DNA from: an uncultured Clostridia bacterium
GTDB lineage: Bacteria > Bacillota > Clostridia > TANB77 > CAG-508
DNA: 8,068 nt
Direction of reading: 5' to 3'
Assembly: GCA_948676835.1 (NCBI GenBank)
Contig: CAPOZU010000029.1
Location: 1-8,068 of the forward strand
Shown here piece by piece: positions 1 to 4,611 of the stretch. The stretch's first letter is position 1; the number at the start of each line of letters is the position of its first letter. The notes under the pieces are model-generated. The model had not been told where the DNA came from. It saw only the letters and a program-made list of their open reading frames with translations, and ran no database searches. Made by a program: the position numbers and the translations under genes.

Positions 1-131
1 AAGATATGCAAGCAATGAAAATTAGAGAAGAAGAAAAAGACAAAATGAGAAATAACATTATAAACAACAAAAGAACAAAATATGTAACAAAATTAATAGA
101 GTTATCTAACACAAACCAAAGCAATAGATAA
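1..131 (+). CDS. C-terminal end of an unknown small protein (5' partial)
   Basis: An open frame enters from the left edge in the frame of position 3 and ends at TAA 129-131, leaving about 42 residues. The tail is highly charged (IREEEKDKMR, then a Lys/Asn-rich stretch) and looks helical. In-frame ATGs exist at 6 and 18, but no ribosome binding site can be seen before them inside the window, so I treat this as the end of a gene that starts upstream. It runs in the same direction as everything downstream. No family is recognised. Confidence 0.5.
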   Translation, partial: DMQAMKIREEEKDKMRNNIINNKRTKYVTKLIELSNTNQSNR

Positions 132-155
132 CTCAACCATACAATTAAATATATG

Positions 156-192
156 ATTTCTACTGTTATTGTAGCACATATATAGTAGAAAT
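156..192 (+). repeat. Inverted repeat / hairpin before the first complete gene
   Basis: ATTTCTACT (156-164) and AGTAGAAAT (184-192) are perfect 9-base inverted repeats separated by 19 bases, just ahead of the ribosome binding site of the gene at 210. A shorter alternative stem, CTAC (160-163) with GTAG (171-174), uses the same left arm, so the two foldings exclude each other. It could be a repressor operator or a leader RNA hairpin. There is no T-run after it, so it is a poor terminator. Confidence 0.5.
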
Positions 193-209
193 TCAAGAGG
201 GAGATAGAG

Positions 210-425
210 ATGGAAAAGAAATATAAATATCAAGTAAAAATTACATTACTAGATAATACAGTAATTACAACAGAGAAAGAATATGACTGGAGCAATTATG
301 CTGATGAACTAAACAAGACAAATATTCCATTTATTAATATTAATGGAATTGTAATAAATAAAAGTTCAATAAAAACAATAATAACTACAGAAAATGAACA
401 AGAGGAGAAAGATGAAGAATGTTAG
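210..425 (+). CDS. Hypothetical small phage protein, 71 aa
   Basis: Starts at ATG 210 behind a GAGGGAG ribosome binding site (about 197-203). The protein begins with a Lys/Tyr-rich beta-like segment, has a middle motif around residues 37-56 (PFININGIVINKSSIKTI) and ends in an acidic Glu-rich tail. The 'ING-x-V-I-N-K-S-S-I' pattern is of the kind seen in small uncharacterised Firmicute phage proteins, but I assign no function. It is the first complete gene of the run, and its stop overlaps the next start (419), which suggests translational coupling. No signal peptide or membrane segment is seen, so it is probably cytoplasmic. Confidence 0.75.
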   Translation: MEKKYKYQVKITLLDNTVITTEKEYDWSNYADELNKTNIPFININGIVINKSSIKTIITTENEQEEKDEEC

Positions 426-553
426 AAAACAGAATGGTTATAGATGACTACATAGAAACAAATTACGATTATGACAGATATTTAGAATATCTATTAGAAA
501 AAGATGATGAGTATTATGAAGATGAAATATTTGAAAGGTTGAGTGAAGAATAA
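419..553 (+). CDS. Hypothetical acidic microprotein, 44 aa
   Basis: A short frame from ATG 419 to TAA 551-553. It overlaps the end of the previous gene by 7 bases and the next ATG by one base. AGGAG at 403-407 is a suitable ribosome binding site. The product is very acidic and Tyr-rich (for example YLEYLLEKDDEYYEDE), with no Cys and no membrane segment. Acidic microproteins of this size are common in phage early regions, where some mimic DNA or bind host proteins. That is analogy only; no homologue is recognised. The tight coupling on both sides is the main reason to believe it is translated. Confidence 0.6.
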   Translation: MLENRMVIDDYIETNYDYDRYLEYLLEKDDEYYEDEIFERLSEE

Positions 554-756
554 TGAACAAAATACAAGAGTATCTAGAGAGAAATTCTAGTACGATAACA
601 GAAATTATAGAAGATCCAGATACATATAAAATTGAAGACATATCAATTCTTACAAAATTAAACTGTGAAATAGCAGAAGTATTATTAAAGATTGAAGGTG
701 CTAAAAGTGGAACTATACAAACATCAAAAACAAGTACTAGAACAAATAAAAAGTAA
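553..756 (+). CDS. Hypothetical protein, 67 aa
   Basis: Starts at ATG 553, overlapping the previous stop (taATGa), which suggests re-initiation; the nearest ribosome-binding-like stretch (GAAAGG, about 534-539) is distant. The first 50 residues look helical and acidic (MNKIQEYLERN..., ending near LLKIEGAK). The last 17 residues are Thr/Ser/Lys-rich (TSKTSTRTNKK) and overlap the start of the helicase gene in another frame, so this tail is shaped by the helicase coding sequence. No family is recognised. The 50-base overlap with the helicase start suggests the two are translationally linked. Confidence 0.6.
   Translation: MNKIQEYLERNSSTITEIIEDPDTYKIEDISILTKLNCEIAEVLLKIEGAKSGTIQTSKTSTRTNKK
694..698 (+). 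promoter_or_regulatory. Ribosome binding site fixing the GTG start of the helicase
   Basis: GAAGG lies 8 bases before GTG 707. It supports starting the helicase inside the previous gene. The in-frame TTG at 692 is the only alternative start before the upstream stop (TAA 686-688). Confidence 0.5.
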
Positions 757-1933
757 AAATAGATGTGCATTATATTTAGACATGGGACTACGGTAAAACA
801 TTTGTGGCAAGTGAAAAAATGCAAGATTTAAATGAAAACTTAAATATTATTGTTTGTCCGAAGTCAGTCGTTGATACGTGGGAAAACCATATAAAAATAT
901 ACTATCCAAAATATCAAGTGTTTAAGTATAAATTACCAGAAGAATTACCAAATAATTCAGTAATAATTATTAATTACGATTTAATTTGGAGAAGAACAGA
1001 ATTTAAAAAATTGAAAGATTATACATTAATTTTAGATGAGTCTCAATTCATAAAAAACTCTATAGCAAGTAGAACTAAGTTTATTATGAAATTAAACTTT
1101 AAAAATTTAATTTTATGTTCTGGTACACCAACGCGGTGGCAAATATGAAGAATTATTGACTCAATGTCACTTATTAGGTTGGAATATTACTAAAAAAGCA
1201 TTTTGGAATATGTATATTGATTATATATTAATACCTATAAATGGATTTAAGACACCTAAAATACTGGGATATAAAAATGTAGAACACTTAAAACAAAGAC
1301 TAAGAGAATACGGTGCAGTATTTATGAAAACAGAGGAAGCAATTGAGCTTCCAGAACAAATAGATAATGTAATAAAAATAGAAAATACAAAAGAATACAA
1401 ACAATTTAAGAAAGATAGAATTATAACTGTAGATAAATTACTAGTAGGAGATACATCCTTAACAAAACTACTTTATTTAAGACAGTTAGCAGGATTATAT
1501 AATAAAAATAAATTACAAGCTATTAAAGATTTAATAGAATCAACAGAAGATAGACTAATTATATTTTACAACTTTAATGAGGAAAGAAAACAAATAGCAA
1601 AAATAATAGACAGACCACTAAGTATTATATCTGGAGATATGAAAGATTTAAGTAATTATGAAAAACATAATAATTCTGTAACATTAGTACAATATCAGGC
1701 AGGTGCAACAGGAGTAAATCTACAAAAAGCAAACAAAGTAATTTATTATAGCTTACCATTAAGTTCAGAATTATTTGAACAATCTAAAAAACGTATTCAC
1801 AGAATACGGACAAAAAAATAATTGCATGTATTACTATTTAATTACAAAAGATTCTATTGAAGAAAATATTTTTGAAACATTAAAACAAAGAAAAGATTAT
1901 ACAGATGAATTATTTAGAAAGGATGATGAATAA
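707..1933 (+). CDS. SNF2-family (SF2) DNA helicase/translocase with three +1 frameshifts
   Basis: Read with the extra C skipped at 791, 1134 and 1807, this is an uninterrupted protein of about 407 residues. It opens MELYKHQKQVLEQ (a Q-motif-like start), then Walker A DMGLGKT at 25-31, the DESQ box at 110-113, the motif III segment SGTPTGGKYEE from 138, motif V GATGVNLQ, and the motif VI signature RIHRIGQ at 362-368. These are the diagnostic SNF2 motifs in the right order and spacing. Such compact helicases are standard in Firmicute phage replication modules and probably remodel or unwind DNA using ATP. Each shift falls beside a motif: the Walker A Gly, the first Gly after GTPT, and the Gly of RIGQ. 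Without shifting, translation stops at 796 after 29 residues. Start GTG 707 overlaps the previous gene. The stop overlaps the next ATG by one base. Confidence 0.92.
791..791 (+). other. +1 frameshift site 1 (extra C, cta-C-GGT)
   Basis: In the helicase Walker A motif. Zero frame reads cta cgg taa, an immediate stop. Skipping C791 gives L-G-K-T and restores DMGLGKT. Confidence 0.88.
1134..1134 (+). other. +1 frameshift site 2 (extra C, acg-C-GGT)
   Basis: In helicase motif III. Zero frame reads acg cgg tgg caa ata tga, stopping at 1148. Skipping the C restores GTPTGGKYEELL. Confidence 0.88.
1807..1807 (+). other. +1 frameshift site 3 (extra C, ata-C-GGA)
   Basis: In helicase motif VI. Zero frame stops at 1821. 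Skipping the C restores RIHRIGQKNN and a further 40 or so residues up to the stop at 1933. Confidence 0.9.
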
Positions 1934-2283
1934 TGGAAAAATTAAATTTAAATAGTGAATTATTAAAACCAATGAAAGAACAATTAGAAATAATTATAAA
2001 TAGATTAACAAATGTAGTTGCAACACAAAACAAGGAAGCAGAAATTACCTTAAAAATCAATTTAAATACAACTAAAAGATATGAAGAAATAGATGGAGAA
2101 GAACCAAATGTTGTTGAATGGATAGAACCTATTATTAGTTATCAAATAAGTGAGAAAATCAAAGAATTTAAGAATACAAATAAAGGGAATTTAGGTTTTG
2201 ATTATGAATTAAGAGTAGATGAAAATAATAATGAAGTATACGTAGGAAAAGTAAATCAACAAATAACAATATTGGAGGATTAA
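1933..2283 (+). CDS. Hypothetical phage replication-module protein, 116 aa
   Basis: Starts at ATG 1933 (taATGg, coupled to the helicase stop) with AGAAAGG about 10 bases upstream. The N-terminal 35 residues look helical (LLKPMKEQLEIIINRL). The rest looks like alternating beta strands (AEITLKINLN, PIISYQISEKI, YELRVDENNNEVYVGK), ending in an acidic QQITILED. By size, position between the SNF2 helicase and VRR-NUC genes, and helix-plus-beta pattern, it resembles small proteins in Firmicute phages often labelled 'replication terminator protein', but that label is loose and I see no diagnostic motif. No frameshift occurs in it. Confidence 0.75.
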   Translation: MEKLNLNSELLKPMKEQLEIIINRLTNVVATQNKEAEITLKINLNTTKRYEEIDGEEPNVVEWIEPIISYQISEKIKEFKNTNKGNLGFDYELRVDENNNEVYVGKVNQQITILED

Positions 2284-2576
2284 ATGCTAGAAAAAGATTT
2301 CCAAAATGAAGTAGTAAAATTTCTTAAAAAATACAATATTTATTACATAAAAATATGGGGTCGGAGGCTTTCAAAGGGCAGGTATTCCAGATTTAATAAT
2401 TTGCTTAAAAGGAAAATTCATAGCAATAGAATTAAAAAATGAAACACGGAAAGCCTAGTCCACTTCAATTACATAACATAGAACAAATAAAGAAATCAGG
2501 TGGACAAGCATTTATATTAAGACCTAGTGATTTTGATAAATTTAAGAGGGAGGTTCTAAAAATTGTACAGTTATAG
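2284..2576 (+). CDS. VRR-NUC domain nuclease with two +1 frameshifts
   Basis: ATG 2284 follows a GGAGG ribosome binding site (2274-2278) and directly abuts the previous stop. With C2362 and C2447 skipped, the frame gives 96 residues. It has Glu8 in DFQNEVV, then KIWGGGFQRAGIPDLIIC with the catalytic GIPD at 33-36, the IELK catalytic pair Glu49/Lys51, then GKPSPLQ with Gln61 and a helical end. This is the complete PD-(D/E)XK core of stand-alone phage VRR-NUC proteins, thought to be structure-selective DNA nucleases (Holliday-junction or flap cleavage). Both shifts are at glycines of the active-site surround (GGG and ETGKPS). The zero frame after the first shift stops at 2442 and, after the second, at 2458. 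The end overlaps the next gene by 14 bases. Confidence 0.92.
2362..2362 (+). other. +1 frameshift site 4 (extra C, ggt-C-GGA)
   Basis: In VRR-NUC. Skipping the C restores KIWGGGFQRAGIPD. The zero frame reads 26 codons from CGG and then stops at TGA 2440-2442. Confidence 0.88.
2447..2447 (+). other. +1 frameshift site 5 (extra C, aca-C-GGA)
   Basis: In VRR-NUC. Skipping the C restores IELKNETGKPSPLQ. The zero frame reads cgg aaa gcc tag. Confidence 0.88.
2546..2553 (+). promoter_or_regulatory. Ribosome binding site fixing the TTG start of the Fe-S nuclease
   Basis: GAGGGAGG lies 9 bases before TTG 2563, inside the end of the VRR-NUC gene. It is the only strong site near the conserved N-terminus (YSYSKVSTYTNCPRQYKY), and no ATG is available there. 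Confidence 0.7.
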
Positions 2577-3314
2577 CAAAGTATCAACATATACAAACTG
2601 TCCAAGGCAATATAAGTATAGATATGTAGGCAAATTAAAAATATATGAAGATTTTGAAGCAGATAATGCACTAATAGTTGGAACAACTATACATTTACGG
2701 AATAGAACAAGGATTAAATGTAGCAATTATGTATTATAAGCAACAGTTTCCAAGAATTACAGATAAGCATATAGAAGAAATAATGAAATTAGAGTATTGG
2801 ATTCCAATTGTTAGAGAGCAACTAAAAAATTTACGGTGATAATTTTACATATGAATATGAAATTAAAAATACAGAATATGTAGGATATGTTGATTTAATT
2901 ATACATAATGCTGATGGAACAATAGATGTAATAGATTTTAAATATTCTAATAATGTAGATAATTACATTAATTCTAAACAAATACACTTATATAAATATT
3001 ATTTAGAAAATTTAGGATTTAAAGTTAGAAATTTAGGATATTTATTTATTCCTAAAACATCTATAAGAATGAAGAAAACAGAAGATACATATAGGTTTAG
3101 AAAACGTTTACAAGAAACTCTTGAAAGCAAAAATTTGCAGTTAAAGAAAGTTGAATATGATGAAAATAAAGTAAAAGAGTTTTTTAATGAAATAAAAATA
3201 TTAGAGCAAGATGAGACTTACAAAAAAAATGAAACAAGATTATGTGATTGGTGTGATTATAAAGAATATTGCCAGTCTAACGAAAAAATAGATTATATGA
3301 TTAAGGAGAATTAA
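2563..3314 (+). CDS. Cas4/RecB-like PD-(D/E)XK exonuclease with Fe-S cluster and two +1 frameshifts
   Basis: With C2698 and C2834 skipped, TTG 2563 to TAA 3314 gives 249 residues. The order is: N-terminal SYSKVSTYTNCPRQY with Cys13; GTTIHLGIE with His44; EYVGYVD with Asp110; VIDFK with Asp124/Lys126; and a C-terminal CDWCDYKEYC with Cys227, Cys230 and Cys236. One early Cys plus C-x2-C-x5-C at the end is the 4Fe-4S staple of Cas4 and AddB nucleases, and the His, Asp and DFK residues are the RecB-family active site. Probable role: DNA end resection for phage recombination or replication, alongside the Sak4-like ATPase encoded next. It is not a CRISPR Cas4 by context, since no cas genes or array are present. 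The shifts sit at HLG and NLGD. The zero frames stop at 2739 and 2839. Confidence 0.92.
2698..2698 (+). other. +1 frameshift site 6 (extra C, tta-C-GGA)
   Basis: In the Fe-S nuclease just after the conserved His44. Skipping the C restores GTTIHLGIEQGLNVA. The zero frame stops at 2739. Confidence 0.88.
2834..2834 (+). other. +1 frameshift site 7 (extra C, tta-C-GGT)
   Basis: In the Fe-S nuclease. Zero frame reads tta cgg tga, an immediate stop. Skipping the C restores LKNLGDNFTYEYEI and leads into the catalytic GYVD and DFK motifs. Confidence 0.87.
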
Positions 3315-3315
3315 T

Positions 3316-4041
3316 ATGTTACCAAAAAATGAAAAAAGAGATGTACAAACATCTAAAAAAGTAAAATTATATTTATATGGAAGTCCAATGTCAGGAAAAA
3401 CAACATTTGCAAATGGATTTCCAGAAGTACTAATGCTAAATACAGATGGAAATATACAATATGTAGATAGTCCATATATAGCAATAAGAGACCAAATAAC
3501 AATAGATGGAAGAATAAAAAAAGTAAAATATGCCTGGGAAGTTTTTAAAGAATCTGTCGAAGAAATAATAACAGGAGGACACAACTATCAAACAATAGTA
3601 ATAGATTTGATAGAAGATATATATGAAGCATGCAGAGTATATATGTATAACAAATTGGAAATAGAACATGAATCAGATGCAGGATATGGAAAAGGTTACG
3701 ACATGATAAAAACTGAATTTTTAACAACAATGAAAAGGATACTAAATAGTTATTATAATATTATCTTATTAAGTCATGACAAAGTTGAGGAAGTTAAGTT
3801 TAAAAATGGTACAAGCATTACAAGTTATACAGTAAATTTACAAGAAAAAATAGCAAAAAAATTAGCTGGAATGGTTGATATAACTGCAAGAGTTGTTTTA
3901 GATAACGACAATAAAAGATATTTAGATTTTACATATAATGATTATGTTTTTGGTGGAAATAGAATTGGTTTGAAACAAACTAAAATACCATTAAATATAG
4001 AAGATTTTAAAAAAGAATTTATAAAAGGAGGAAATAAATAA
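3316..4041 (+). CDS. Sak4-like phage ATPase (AAA_24 / RecA-type recombinase family)
   Basis: ATG 3316 follows AAGGAG (3303-3308). The 241-residue product has a Walker A GSPMSGKTT at 22-30, directly preceded by the strand VKLYLY, and a Walker B TIVID at 93-97. Later come strands such as NIILLSHD and ITARVVLD and a C-terminal NRIGLKQ segment. This is the usual arrangement and length of the phage 'ATP-binding protein' family that includes Sak4-type single-strand annealing/recombination ATPases. Expected role: ATP-dependent recombination or single-strand annealing in phage replication, probably with the DUF669 protein downstream and the Fe-S nuclease upstream. The reading frame is intact, with no CGG and no frameshift. 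The TAA overlaps the next ATG by one base. Confidence 0.85.
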   Translation: MLPKNEKRDVQTSKKVKLYLYGSPMSGKTTFANGFPEVLMLNTDGNIQYVDSPYIAIRDQITIDGRIKKVKYAWEVFKESVEEIITGGHNYQTIVIDLIEDIYEACRVYMYNKLEIEHESDAGYGKGYDMIKTEFLTTMKRILNSYYNIILLSHDKVEEVKFKNGTSITSYTVNLQEKIAKKLAGMVDITARVVLDNDNKRYLDFTYNDYVFGGNRIGLKQTKIPLNIEDFKKEFIKGGNK

Positions 4042-4541
4042 TGGCAATTAATTGGGATGAATTTGATAAAGATGTAGATATAGAAAATTTAGAGAAAGAT
4101 GTACAAGAGGCTTCAACAAAAGAATTTGGAGATTTTGAGGATGTACCATCTGGAAAATATGAAGTAAAAATAACAAAATTAGAATTAACAAAATCAAAGA
4201 AAGGTGACCCAATGCTATCTGTTTGGTTTGAAATAATTAATGGAAACAATAAAGGAAGATTAATATTTATGAATCAATTATTAGTACAAGGATTTCAAAT
4301 ACATACAGCAAATGAGTTTTTAAGAAGTTTACAAACAGATGAAATAATAGAATTTAAAGGATATTCACCTTATAACATATTATTATTAAATATTTATGAA
4401 AAAATAGTTAATGATGAATTTGAACTTGAGTATGGAGAAAATAAAAAGAGATATAAAACATTTAAAATATTACAAAAATACAATAATAACAATCAAGAAG
4501 AAGTTTCTTCAGAAGAAATAAAAGATACTTTAGGTTGGTAA
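4041..4541 (+). CDS. DUF669 family protein, probable phage single-stranded DNA-binding protein
   Basis: Starts at ATG 4041 after AAAGGAGG (4025-4031), coupled to the ATPase stop. The 166 residues begin INWDEFDKD and carry the family pattern FEDVPSGKYEVKI (32-44), then LTKSKKGDPMLSVWFEI and GRLIFMNQ, and end in a low-complexity NNNNQEE stretch and SSEEIKDTLGW. That N-terminal 'W-D-x-F-D ... V-P-x-G-x-Y-x-V-x-I' layout is characteristic of DUF669, found next to Sak4-type ATPases in Firmicute phages and thought to act as an OB-fold single-strand DNA-binding protein. The acidic linker and tail resemble SSB tails that bind partners (inference). The frame is intact. A strong hairpin follows. Confidence 0.85.
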   Translation: MAINWDEFDKDVDIENLEKDVQEASTKEFGDFEDVPSGKYEVKITKLELTKSKKGDPMLSVWFEIINGNNKGRLIFMNQLLVQGFQIHTANEFLRSLQTDEIIEFKGYSPYNILLLNIYEKIVNDEFELEYGENKKRYKTFKILQKYNNNNQEEVSSEEIKDTLGW

Positions 4542-4546
4542 TAAAA

Positions 4547-4582
4547 AGGACAACATAGTTTAGAGAAAAATTGTGTTGTCCT
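4547..4582 (+). terminator. Strong hairpin after the DUF669 gene (weak terminator or attenuator)
   Basis: AGGACAACA (4547-4555) pairs perfectly with TGTTGTCCT (4574-4582). Pairing continues inward through 4561/4568 with two G-T wobbles, giving about 15 base pairs and a 6-base loop. It starts 6 bases after the DUF669 stop and 29 bases before the primase start. The following bases are ATATTTCT, not a good T-run, so full termination is doubtful. Partial termination, an RNA processing site or a stability hairpin separating ATPase/DUF669 expression from the primase are possible. Confidence 0.6.
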
Positions 4583-4611
4583 ATATTTCTAAAGAGGAAG
4601 CAGGTGAATAA

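Noticed and set aside
804..1821. Separate ORFs at 804-1148 and 1156-1821, and similarly 3069-3314 and 4976-5173, as independent genes
   Set aside because: Their ends join exactly through C-GGN shifts into single proteins with continuous family motifs, and their apparent starts are internal codons without ribosome binding sites.
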